From: Bacillaceae bacterium SAS-127
GTDB taxonomy: Bacteria; Bacillota; Bacilli; Bacillales; Domibacillaceae
Length of the DNA: 64,000 bases
Direction: 5' to 3'
Assembly (NCBI GenBank): GCA_002261155.1
Contig: NKXN01000023.1
Span: 1 to 64,000 of the forward strand
Below are positions 36,206 to 44,280 of the stretch, piece by piece. Position numbers and translations under genes: made by a program. The number at the start of each line of letters is the position of its first letter. Within the stretch, counting starts at the first letter, position 1. The notes under the pieces are model-generated. The model made no database searches. It was not told where the DNA came from and worked only from the letters and a program-made list of their open reading frames with translations.

Positions 36206-37317
36206 TTGAGGATGATACTTTGGGCAGCTATTGGGATTGTCGTTACTATCGTTTTAGTAATTGGAGTGGGTATTTGGATGTTTCAAAAGGATGATCCTGA
36301 ATATATTGTGGAGTTTTTAAAGGAGAATGCCGAGAGTGAAAATGTGGCCTTATCCGTCCATCATAATAAGGAAAAATGGGTAGAAGTCAATGGTGGGGAA
36401 CCGCTTCCGTTAGCGAGCGCAGTCAAAACGATTGTAGCGATTGAGTATGCCAAGCAGGCAGCGGATGGACGAATTGATCCGCAACAGCCAGTAGCATTTA
36501 AGGACTTAAATACTTATTATGTCCCAAAAACGGACGGCGGTGCGCATGAGGCATGGATCGATTCTGTAAAAAAGATAAAGAGATTGATAGTGTTTCTTTG
36601 AGCGAAGTGGCAAAGGGAATGATCGCCTACAGTTCTAATGCCAATACAGACTATTTAATCCAAGTGCTTGGGCTTGAAAATATCAATCATGTTCTTGAAG
36701 AGGTAGGTGTGAAAGATCATGAACCGATTTACCCGATGGTTAGTACATTGTTTGTTCCTTTACAGCTTATGAGAGAGAAGAATTTAACGAAGGAAGAAAC
36801 GTTGCAAGTATTAAAAGAGATGGATATGGCTGAATATCGTGAACGATCCACCGCCATTCATCAACAATGGCAAAAAGAACCGCCTTCGGATGAAGAGAAG
36901 CAGCAGCTAGTGAAAATGCTCGATATGGATGTTCAAAAGGTTTGGTCGGATCGTTTAACGCGAGCAACAGTAGCAGACTATGTAGCGATTATGGAAAAGC
37001 TCAATAGCAAAACATTTTTCAAGAAGTCCGTTTATGAACATTTAGATCCTGTTATGGAATCGTTAATGAACAATCCGAAAAATCAGGAATGGCTCGAACA
37101 TGCAGGACAAAAAGGTGGATCGACTGCTTTTGTGCTTACGATGGCGATGTATGCGACTGATAAAAAAGGGAATCAAACGGAACTGGCTTTTTTCGCAAAT
37201 GACTTAAATTTATTTGAACAGAAGAAGCTTTCACTCAATATGAATAGTTTTCAGCTCGAATGTTTAACGGATGATGAATTTCGTGAACGTGTTCAACGAG
37301 AGTTAGCTAATCTTTAA
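36206..37317 (+). pseudogene. Serine beta-lactamase-like hydrolase with a one-base frameshift
   Basis: TTG 36206 is properly spaced from AGGAGG (36192-36197). A membrane anchor (residues 4-25) is followed by the SxxK motif in ASAVKTIVAIEYA near residue 75. The frame breaks in an A run at 36568-36573 (six A; seven would restore SVKKDKEIDSVS). The other frame continues with the SxN motif AYSSNANTDYL and the KGG motif GQKGGSTAF near 37110. All three active-site motifs of the class A/penicillin-recognising fold are present across the two pieces. Likely a surface esterase or peptidase rather than a resistance enzyme. Confidence 0.78.
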
Positions 37318-37331
37318 AAGAGGTGTGATGA

Positions 37332-37505
37332 ATGTTAGATAGAATGATCATTTCTATTGCTATATTAATATTTGTTGTGAATTTACTGCTGCCGATGTTT
37401 GGAATGGAAGCATTGGGTGAGAGAGCAACATTGACTGGTATGGTGTTGATCGGAGTCGCAGTGATTAGATTACATGACAAGATCAATGATAAAAAACAAC
37501 AATGA
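37332..37505 (+). CDS. Small membrane protein
   Basis: 57 residues from ATG 37332, 14 bases after the beta-lactamase-like gene, with AGAGGTG upstream. Two helices (MIISIAILIFVVNLLLP and TLTGMVLIGVAVI) and a charged tail (HDKINDKKQQ). Probably in the same transcript as the preceding gene. Confidence 0.55.
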   Translation: MLDRMIISIAILIFVVNLLLPMFGMEALGERATLTGMVLIGVAVIRLHDKINDKKQQ

Positions 37506-37602
37506 GAGTGGATAGTGGTAGTTGCGAGTTAGAAAATAGTAGGGTGCAAAGGAACGATCTATTTTGCTTATATTCTTTTTGAAAAGCGAGGTGATCCTGA
37601 TA

Positions 37603-37836
37603 TTGGATATATTAGTAAGGTTAGTTTTCGTCTTCACTATTGTTGGCATTGTTGAAGGGGCAATGTATTTACTGAAGTGGAAGGAAACGAAATTCATTCG
37701 TACGACATGTTATATTGTCATGGGATTGCTAGCTTTTTTTGTCGGGCATTACATATTAACGGACTTTGTGTCTTTCGCTCATACTGTGGCTATAGCATGG
37801 ATTGCATTGGCTGTTGTATCAGCGTTTAAAAAATGA
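37603..37836 (+). CDS. Small membrane protein
   Basis: 78 residues from TTG 37603, which is correctly spaced from GCGAGGTG (37586-37593); GTG 37591 is an alternative. Three hydrophobic helices (LVRLVFVFTIVGIVEGAMYL, IVMGLLAFFVGHYILT, TVAIAWIALAVVSAF). It precedes the HPr-kinase-like gene by about 55 bases. Function unknown. Confidence 0.55.
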   Translation: MDILVRLVFVFTIVGIVEGAMYLLKWKETKFIRTTCYIVMGLLAFFVGHYILTDFVSFAHTVAIAWIALAVVSAFKK

Positions 37837-37890
37837 GGGGGATTTTGCTGTAAATCTGATATAATTTGTGGTATTAAAGGAGTGGGTGGC

Positions 37891-38796
37891 ATGAAGACAA
37901 TCGAGGTGGAGCAGCTTGTTCGCCATTTCTCGTTAGAGGTTGTGGCGGGCGGAGAGTATTTGAGTCGTCTGATCATCAAGTCAAAGACAACTCGTCCAGG
38001 GTTAGAATTTATTGATTACTTTGACTTTTTACCGATGGAGCATGTGCAAGTTCTTGGTCGAAATGAGCTCAATTATTTACAGCAATTAAGCGTTGAAGAG
38101 CAGAAGCTGCGGATCGGCAATATTATGAAATATAATCCTCCGTGTATGATCGTCACTGGGAAGCAGGAGGAGTTGACGCATTTAAGGCAATGCTGTGCGC
38201 AAGCGGGGATTCCTTTATTGCGGACGGAGGGGCCGACGACGGTCTTTGTTGCGAAGCTTCATACATATATGTTGAAAATGCTCGCTCCAGAAACAGCGAT
38301 ACACGGTGTGTGTGTCAATGTCTCTGGGATCGGAATTTTACTGCGGGGGAAATCAGGAGTCGGCAAAAGTGAAACGGCTCATACGTTAATTGGTCGCGGT
38401 CATCGGTTAGTGGCGGATGATATTGTTGTGTTGCGGAAGCTTAGTCCGCGAACGTTGCTTGGGACTCATAATGAAACGAATAAGGAATTTCTTGCTTTGC
38501 GGAGCATCGGTTTATTAAATGTTGTGCGTTTGTATGGTAGAAAGGCTTTTCAAGATGAAACGCGAATTGCGCTTGATATTGAATTAACGAAATGGGAGAA
38601 TAATTCGTTAAATAATGAATTAGAGGTGGAATCGAAGTTTACCGATTATATGGGTGTGCAAATTCCACATGTGCAAATTCAGCTTCAGCCAGGTCGTGAT
38701 GTGGCAGGGTTAATTGAAGCGGCGGCGAATAATTGGTATTTAAGGCAGCAAGGCTATAGTGCTGCGGAAGAATTTATGAAGCGTTTGGATTCTTAA
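37891..38796 (+). CDS. HPr kinase/phosphorylase-like protein (second copy type)
   Basis: 301 residues from ATG 37891, with AAAGGAG at 37876-37882. It has the HprK layout: an N-terminal domain of about 130 residues, then a P-loop kinase core with GKSGVGKSETA (Walker A) near residue 150, the preceding His in AIHGVCVNVSG, the acidic motif HRLVADDIV near 173, and the signature loop LALRSIGLLNVVRLYG near 203, where canonical enzymes have EIRGLGIINV. It is not next to lgt, the usual hprK neighbour, so it is probably a divergent paralogue. Regulatory phosphorylation of HPr or a related protein is the natural hypothesis. Confidence 0.75.
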   Translation: MKTIEVEQLVRHFSLEVVAGGEYLSRLIIKSKTTRPGLEFIDYFDFLPMEHVQVLGRNELNYLQQLSVEEQKLRIGNIMKYNPPCMIVTGKQEELTHLRQCCAQAGIPLLRTEGPTTVFVAKLHTYMLKMLAPETAIHGVCVNVSGIGILLRGKSGVGKSETAHTLIGRGHRLVADDIVVLRKLSPRTLLGTHNETNKEFLALRSIGLLNVVRLYGRKAFQDETRIALDIELTKWENNSLNNELEVESKFTDYMGVQIPHVQIQLQPGRDVAGLIEAAANNWYLRQQGYSAAEEFMKRLDS

Positions 38797-38811
38797 AAGG
38801 GAGTGAATGAT

Positions 38812-39351
38812 ATGCTGAACAAAGATGAAACGGTGTTTGTATTAGTTGATGTCCAAGGAAAGCTAGCTCGTGTCGTTCAAGAAAGTGGGGCGATGATCCA
38901 GCAGCTGCAGAGGCTGATTAAAGGGTTACAAATTTTAAACGTCCCGATCATTTGGCTTGAGCAGTATCCAGAAGGGTTAGGAGCGACGGTAGAAGAGCTT
39001 GCGGACGAGTTGTCAGGACTTGAGCCGATTAGCAAAATGACATTTAGCGGCTGGAAAAATGAACAGTTCAGGCAAGCGTTGGAAGCGACAGGGCGGAAGC
39101 AAATATTAGTTGGCGGCATTGAGACGCATATTTGTGTATATCAAACGAGTGCGGAATTGAAGGAAGCTGGGTATGAAGTGCAAATTGTCGCAGATGCGTT
39201 GTCTTCACGGACGTTAGCGAATAAACAAATCGGTCTTGAAAAAATGAAAGCGCTTGGCATTTTGCCGACAAGCGTGGAAATGGCGTTATACGAACTATTA
39301 CAATCAGCGGATACAGCTGAATTTAAAGAAATATTGAAAGTGGTTAAGTAA
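38812..39351 (+). CDS. Isochorismatase-family hydrolase
   Basis: 179 residues from ATG 38812, with AAGGGAG at 38797-38803. The cysteine-hydrolase triad is visible: Asp in LVDVQGKLA near 14, Lys in PISKMTFSGW near 78, Cys in GIETHICVYQT near 110. Small size and motifs place it with YcaC-like hydrolases of unknown substrate. It follows the HPr-kinase-like gene by 15 bases, so the pair is probably co-transcribed. Confidence 0.82.
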   Translation: MLNKDETVFVLVDVQGKLARVVQESGAMIQQLQRLIKGLQILNVPIIWLEQYPEGLGATVEELADELSGLEPISKMTFSGWKNEQFRQALEATGRKQILVGGIETHICVYQTSAELKEAGYEVQIVADALSSRTLANKQIGLEKMKALGILPTSVEMALYELLQSADTAEFKEILKVVK

Positions 39352-39358
39352 ATGCTTG

Positions 39359-39408
39359 AGGTTGTTCTATCAGTCGATGTATTGGCTGATAGAACAACCT
39401 TTTTTTAA
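39359..39408. terminator. Bidirectional terminator
   Basis: Fifteen-base stem AGGTTGTTCTATCAG (39359-39373) with CTGATAGAACAACCT (39386-39400) and TTTTTTT. It ends the hprK-like operon and the convergent small gene. Confidence 0.88.
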
Positions 39409-39413
39409 AAATA

Positions 39414-39569
39414 CTATTCATTCGTTCGATTTTTAAATGCTTCATACGTAGCGATATCATCAATTGGTTCAACTAGGTCTTTCTGTTCCTTCGCCCCTTT
39501 GGCGATCTTATTTGTATAGTTTCCCGGATTTCCTTTTTCTTTATGGTTAAAGCCTTTTCCACGTCCCAT
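39414..39569 (-). CDS. Small hydrophilic protein of unknown function
   Basis: 51 residues; ATG 39569 is preceded by AAAGGAG. The sequence MGRGKGFNHKEKGNPGNYTN followed by KIAKGAKEQKDLVEP is basic and glycine-rich at the N-terminus and acidic at the C-terminus. It has no hydrophobic segment. Such short, lysine-rich proteins in Bacillus are often spore-associated, but there is no proof here. Confidence 0.55.
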   Translation of the reverse strand: MGRGKGFNHKEKGNPGNYTNKIAKGAKEQKDLVEPIDDIATYEAFKNRTNE

Positions 39570-39703
39570 AAGTGTTCGCTCCTTTCTATTTCTTCTTTTT
39601 AGTGTTCTTCTTCTTCGAAAAAATATTCCCATAAACACTGAAACGTCCATACGCATTTGCCTTTTTTTCATAAAATGGATTAGGAAGAAGTAGAGGTGAA
39701 AAA

Positions 39704-40579
39704 ATGAGAAAAGACTATTTACGTTGGTCAAAGATTCCTTATGCGGGTGAATCAAAGCCGCCTAATGATCCAGTAACCCCATTAGCCGGTTCGTGGTCTT
39801 TCGTTTATTTTAAGCGAGATCGAGACGGGAATTTCCTTGATCCTAGTGGAAGAAGAATGCAATTACCGATTGTTCATCCAAATCGAATTGACTTCAATCG
39901 AGAACTATATATGGTTCAAAAAACATTGAAAGAATTAACACCTAGTCAAGAAAATCTTGGCATCTATTATGGCACAGGAGTTCCAACGAAACAGTGGACG
40001 CCAGTGATCGATCGGTTAATTGATTCTTACAACGTTACTCCGACGCAAGCGGCTCGCATATTAGCAGCTGTTCAAGGGGCCATTAATGACACGATGATTA
40101 TTGTATGGGAGTTAAAATATCGTTGGGATGTCGCAAGGCCGAATCAATATGATCAAGAGATGAGAACGTTGTTGTGTACGCCACGCTTTCCGACTTATCC
40201 ATCAGGACATGCGACAATGTCAGGATGTGCCGAAGTCGTTCTTAGCTATTTTTTCCCGACAGAGGCAAAGAAGCTGCGGGAAATTGCAGATGATGATGCA
40301 CGTAGTCGCCTATATGCGGGTGTTCATTTTTCAGTAGATAATAACGAAGGACTGCGATTAGGGAGGTATCTTGGAAGTGTGATTGTTGATCATTTAAAAA
40401 CACAGAAGGATCAAGAGTTAAGACCTATTGATCACCCATTTAGAGAATTCCACGACGCAGATATGTTTCCGGAGGACTATAAGCAATTCATTCCTTTTGA
40501 TTATCCTGACCATTGTACATCTTTACGAATGGATGACAACAATCATCCGCCGGCTCCCAGTCCAAAGTTATTCTTTTAG
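39704..40579 (+). CDS. Vanadium-dependent haloperoxidase-like protein
   Basis: 291 residues from ATG 39704, with TAGAGGTG upstream. The PAP2/haloperoxidase fold is indicated by the three phosphate/vanadate-binding motifs in order: KYRWDVARP (KX6RP), YPSGHAT (PSGH) and SRLYAGVHF (SRX5H). No signal peptide is evident. It could bind vanadate as a haloperoxidase or phosphate as an acid phosphatase; sequence alone cannot decide. Monocistronic. Confidence 0.82.
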   Translation: MRKDYLRWSKIPYAGESKPPNDPVTPLAGSWSFVYFKRDRDGNFLDPSGRRMQLPIVHPNRIDFNRELYMVQKTLKELTPSQENLGIYYGTGVPTKQWTPVIDRLIDSYNVTPTQAARILAAVQGAINDTMIIVWELKYRWDVARPNQYDQEMRTLLCTPRFPTYPSGHATMSGCAEVVLSYFFPTEAKKLREIADDDARSRLYAGVHFSVDNNEGLRLGRYLGSVIVDHLKTQKDQELRPIDHPFREFHDADMFPEDYKQFIPFDYPDHCTSLRMDDNNHPPAPSPKLFF

Positions 40580-40734
40580 CAGAAAGCTGCCGTATAATGG
40601 TGGCTTTTTTTGTTTTGATTGTATGAATTTGTCAGTATATGTCTACGAAAAGAAAGAGGAGATGAGAAGAAAGAATGGAATATGTATAAAAAGTTAGAAA
40701 ATTATGTATTTATGGAAGTGAGGGGGAGAAAAGG

Positions 40735-42060
40735 TTGAAGGTACTTATTTCGTTGTCTAACAAATTAATGCAAAGGTATTTGCCAGACCCGTTCTTATTC
40801 GTTATTATTCTTACCTTCTTTGTTGCTGGTTTATCGTTGATTTTGACTGATAGTACTCCAATTCAAGTCGTGGAGTATTGGGGTGGCGGATTTTGGGGAT
40901 TGTTGACGTTCGCGATGCAGATGGTACTCGTGCTGATTACCGGTCATGCACTGGCGAGCAGCCCGTTTTTCAAGAAAGTGTTGGGGAGTTTAGCCTCGAT
41001 TCCGAAATCTCCGGGGCAGGCGGTTATTCTTGTTTCTGTCATCTCGCTTTTAGCTTGCTGGATCAATTGGGGGTTCGGTCTTGTCATTGGGGCGTTATTT
41101 GCGAAAGAGTTGGCGAAAAAAGTAGATGGGGTCGATTATCGACTGTTAATTGCTAGTGCATATAGTGGATTCCTTGTATGGCATGGGGGATTATCTGGTT
41201 CAGTCCCATTGACGATTGCCACACCGGAGCATTTTGCCGAAAACATCATTGGCATTGTACCAACGAGTGAAACGATATTTTCAACGTATAATTTAGTGAT
41301 TGTTGCCGCTTTGTTTGTAACGATTCCGCTTATTAATCGCCTAATGATGCCGACAAAGGATCAAACGGTGGTGGTTGATCGCTCTTTATTAGACGATTCG
41401 GATTCATTTCAGGCAGCAACAGTTGAAGCTACGGAGTTAACTCCAGCCGATCGATTAGAAAACAGTCGGATCGTCTCGCTAGTGACGGGACTTTTGGGAC
41501 TAGCATTTTTAGCCTTTTATTTTGTGAATAATGGTTGGAATTTGAATTTAGATATCGTTAATTTCATCTTTTTATTTCTGGGGATTTTGCTTCATGGCAC
41601 ACCGAAACATTTTTTAGAAGCGGTTGGAAATGCGGTGAAAGGAGCGAGCGGGATTATTATTCAATTCCCGTTTTATGCAGGATTGATGGGAATTATGGTC
41701 TCTACGGGGTTAGCGACGGTGTTATCTGAAGCTTTCGTTTCAATTTCAACGGAAAGCACGTTCCCTGTACTCGTCTTTTGGAGTGCCGGTCTTGTGAACT
41801 TTTTCGTTCCTTCGGGTGGAGGTCAATGGGCGGTTCAAGCACCAGTAATGCTAGAAGCGGCTCAAAGTCTGGATGTATCGATCGCGAAAACAGCGATGGC
41901 TGTGGCATGGGGAGACGCTTGGACGAATATGATTCAGCCATTTTGGGCATTGCCGGCATTGGCGATTGCTGGATTAAAAGCAAAAGATATTATGGGCTTC
42001 TGTCTTATTCTGTTATTTGTTAGCGGAGCGATTATTTCTTTAGGGTTGTTTTTGTTTTAA
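40735..42060 (+). CDS. atoE: Short-chain fatty acid transporter, AtoE family
   Basis: 441 residues from TTG 40735, with GGGGGAGAAAAGG upstream. About ten hydrophobic helices. Family features include MQRYLPDPFLFVIILTFFVA near the start, ACWINWGFGLVIGALFAKEL near 105, FLVWHGGLSGSVPLTIATPE near 145, and FFVPSGGGQWAVQAPVMLEA near 360. Family knowledge: import of short-chain fatty acids such as butyrate or acetoacetate. No degradation genes lie next to it, so its job is inferred from the family. A strong terminator follows. Confidence 0.85.
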   Translation: MKVLISLSNKLMQRYLPDPFLFVIILTFFVAGLSLILTDSTPIQVVEYWGGGFWGLLTFAMQMVLVLITGHALASSPFFKKVLGSLASIPKSPGQAVILVSVISLLACWINWGFGLVIGALFAKELAKKVDGVDYRLLIASAYSGFLVWHGGLSGSVPLTIATPEHFAENIIGIVPTSETIFSTYNLVIVAALFVTIPLINRLMMPTKDQTVVVDRSLLDDSDSFQAATVEATELTPADRLENSRIVSLVTGLLGLAFLAFYFVNNGWNLNLDIVNFIFLFLGILLHGTPKHFLEAVGNAVKGASGIIIQFPFYAGLMGIMVSTGLATVLSEAFVSISTESTFPVLVFWSAGLVNFFVPSGGGQWAVQAPVMLEAAQSLDVSIAKTAMAVAWGDAWTNMIQPFWALPALAIAGLKAKDIMGFCLILLFVSGAIISLGLFLF

Positions 42061-42087
42061 AGTGTGAAGTTAGAGGGCTTTTTATAT

Positions 42088-42131
42088 AAAATGAGGTGTC
42101 ATCTAATCGTAGGTGGACACCTCATTTTTTT
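42088..42131. terminator. Bidirectional terminator
   Basis: Thirteen-base stem AAAATGAGGTGTC (42088-42100) with GACACCTCATTTT (42116-42128), then more T. It lies between the convergent atoE and luxR-type genes. Confidence 0.87.
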
Positions 42132-42139
42132 GTAGCCCA

Positions 42140-42859
42140 TTAATGTACTTGCCATATTTTTCGAACAAGTTGTGTTCTATTTTGTACGTTGTATTTTTGG
42201 AAGATATTTTGGATATGCTTTTTGACTGTATTTTGAGAAATAAATAGTTCCCTAGCAATGGCTTGATTCGTTTTTCCGTCTTTAAGGAGTTGAACCACTT
42301 CGTTTTCTCGTTTAGAAAGTAAGGGACATTCCTTACTTTGCTGAGGAGACAGATTGGCAGCAATTAAATCAGATAACAATTGAAAGCGTTTGCGATCCAT
42401 GGAAGTAAAAACGCCCGAATTTTCTTGGCGTGCTAGTCCAATGACTCCAATACAAGTTCCTTCATGAAAAAGGCAAATGACCATTTCATCATAATATCCG
42501 TAAGGCTTCATAAAAGAATAATAAAATGTTGAGTCTTCATAAAGTGACGGATTGACTAGATCAGACAGTCTCAAAGCACGTTTTGTTTGAAAGAGACTAA
42601 AATTTTTTTGAGGATGGAGAAAGTCATAGTGTGAAAATTCATTGATATAATCGAACAAAACTTTATCACTGAATCCATATATTTGAGGGTCAAATAAGTT
42701 ACCTTGCTCATCGGCATACCAAAATATTGATTCATCATAGCCAAATTGAGTCGCTAACTCACGCTGAATTAAGGAACGCTTATCTTCTGTCGGTTTCGCA
42801 ATGATACTGGCAAAATGAATCATTTTTTCATAATCAGCGGCTGATAGTAAAGTGTACAA
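42140..42859 (-). CDS. LuxR-family transcriptional regulator
   Basis: 239 residues from TTG 42859, chosen because AAAGGAGAG sits eight bases before it; the longer frame has no site. The N-terminal 170 residues form a GAF-like sensor (TCIGVIGLARQENSGVFT). The C-terminal LuxR HTH is LSKRENEVVQLLKDGKTNQA followed by IARELFISQNTVKKHIQNIF. It is divergent from the HDAC-like gene at 43042 and probably controls it and the pump beyond. The signal is unknown. Confidence 0.8.
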   Translation of the reverse strand: MYTLLSAADYEKMIHFASIIAKPTEDKRSLIQRELATQFGYDESIFWYADEQGNLFDPQIYGFSDKVLFDYINEFSHYDFLHPQKNFSLFQTKRALRLSDLVNPSLYEDSTFYYSFMKPYGYYDEMVICLFHEGTCIGVIGLARQENSGVFTSMDRKRFQLLSDLIAANLSPQQSKECPLLSKRENEVVQLLKDGKTNQAIARELFISQNTVKKHIQNIFQKYNVQNRTQLVRKIWQVH

Positions 42860-43041
42860 TAAAATTTCTCTCCTTTCAGCATATTTTACGTTTATAAGTA
42901 TAGTAGGAAATGAAGCAAGATCCAAGTTATAAAACTGAAAATTTAAAATAATTAAAAAATAATCATTTTGGGTAATAGTTTTCAATTGCGTTCTTTCTTT
43001 ATAATCAAGTTGTAAGAAATATTATAAGGAAGGTGAAGTGA

Positions 43042-44169
43042 ATGAGAAAGAAAACTGGTTTTGTTTGCGATGAGAGTTATTTTTGGCATGATACTGGTAA
43101 TGGCGCCTTATTTATGCCGCCAGGAGGATGGATTGAAACAGATATGCATTCAGAAAACCCTGCAACGAAACGACGATTCAAAAATTTGATGGAACGTAGC
43201 GGATTAATGAAGCACCTCACACAAATTGCCCCTCGCCCTGCATCCGTAGAAGATATTCAACTTTATCATAGTAAAGAATATATGGAAAAAGTGAAACAAT
43301 TGAGTGCCATTGGCAGTGGAGACGCTGGAAAACATGCACTTGTCGGTAAAGGCTCATATGAAATCGCTCTTTTGTCTGCAGGTGGAGCGATTACTGCGGT
43401 GGAAGAAGTGGTGAACGGGAGGATTGATAATGCTTATGCACTGACACGCCCACCTGGTCATCATGCGGAAGCTGAGCTTGGAATGGGTTTTTGCTTGTTT
43501 AACAATGTAGCTATTGCGGCCAAATATGCACAAAAACATTTAGGACTGAATAGGATTCTCATTTTAGATTGGGATGTCCATCATGGGAATGGAACAGAAT
43601 CGGCTTTTTATGACGATCCAAATGTTCTTTTTATCTCCATTCATCAAGAGCGCAACTATCCGCCTGGCCGTGGAAAAGCAGAAGATATTGGTCTAGGTAA
43701 AGGAGAAGGATTTAATGTAAATATTCCGCTCCCTGCAGGTACAGGGAATGCAGGATATATGTATGCTTTGAAAGAAATCGTTGCTCCAATTAGTGATCGA
43801 TTTAGACCTGAGCTTGTGTTGATTTCTGCAGGACAAGATCCGAGTATGTTTGATCCATTAGCACGAATGATGGTGACCGCTGATGGGTTTAGAGAGATGA
43901 CTCGCTTTATGATGGATATCGCACAACGTCATTGTGGAGGGAAATTGGTTGCTTGCCATGAAGGTGGGTACAGTTCTGCTTACGTTCCATTTTGCTCGCA
44001 TGCGATTGTGGAAGAAATGAGCGGCGTGCGTACAGAAGTGGAAGATCCTTTTGCTCCAGCTATGGATGAGCTTCCGGTGAATGAGCTTTTTGACATCCAA
44101 AAAGAGTATGTGCAAAAAGTGAAAGACATTCAAACGGAACACTGGAGTTTAGAAAATCTAGTGCTGTAA
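43042..44169 (+). CDS. Histone-deacetylase-family amidohydrolase (acetylpolyamine type)
   Basis: 375 residues with AGGAAGGTGAAG upstream. It is a zinc amidohydrolase of the class II deacetylase superfamily: LTRPPGHHAEAELGMGFCLF near residue 135, ILDWDVHHGNGTESAF near 175, and SAGQDPSMFDPLARM near 255. The zinc Asp/His/Asp set is present. Bacterial members deacetylate polyamines, acetoin-related substrates or small amides. The divergent LuxR regulator and the MFS pump downstream suggest a detoxification or polyamine-handling unit. A terminator separates it from the pump. Confidence 0.85.
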   Translation: MRKKTGFVCDESYFWHDTGNGALFMPPGGWIETDMHSENPATKRRFKNLMERSGLMKHLTQIAPRPASVEDIQLYHSKEYMEKVKQLSAIGSGDAGKHALVGKGSYEIALLSAGGAITAVEEVVNGRIDNAYALTRPPGHHAEAELGMGFCLFNNVAIAAKYAQKHLGLNRILILDWDVHHGNGTESAFYDDPNVLFISIHQERNYPPGRGKAEDIGLGKGEGFNVNIPLPAGTGNAGYMYALKEIVAPISDRFRPELVLISAGQDPSMFDPLARMMVTADGFREMTRFMMDIAQRHCGGKLVACHEGGYSSAYVPFCSHAIVEEMSGVRTEVEDPFAPAMDELPVNELFDIQKEYVQKVKDIQTEHWSLENLVL

Positions 44170-44172
44170 AGC

Positions 44173-44211
44173 GAGAAATCTCCTGATAAAATTCAGGGGA
44201 TTTCTTTTTCA
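44173..44211 (+). terminator. Terminator after the HDAC-like gene
   Basis: GAAATCTCCTGA pairs with TCAGGGGATTTC, with one mismatch, followed by TTTTTC (44173-44210). Confidence 0.72.
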
Positions 44212-44280
44212 TGACCTCACATCTCTCCTTTACATTTTTCACGAGGAATTGCAAATGCTAAGTGAAAGGGAGGTGGGATC

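Noticed and set aside
42860-42985. Upstream extension of the LuxR regulator to an earlier ATG
   Set aside because: No ribosome binding site there, whereas TTG 42859 has a well-spaced AAAGGAG; the extension is not protein-like.
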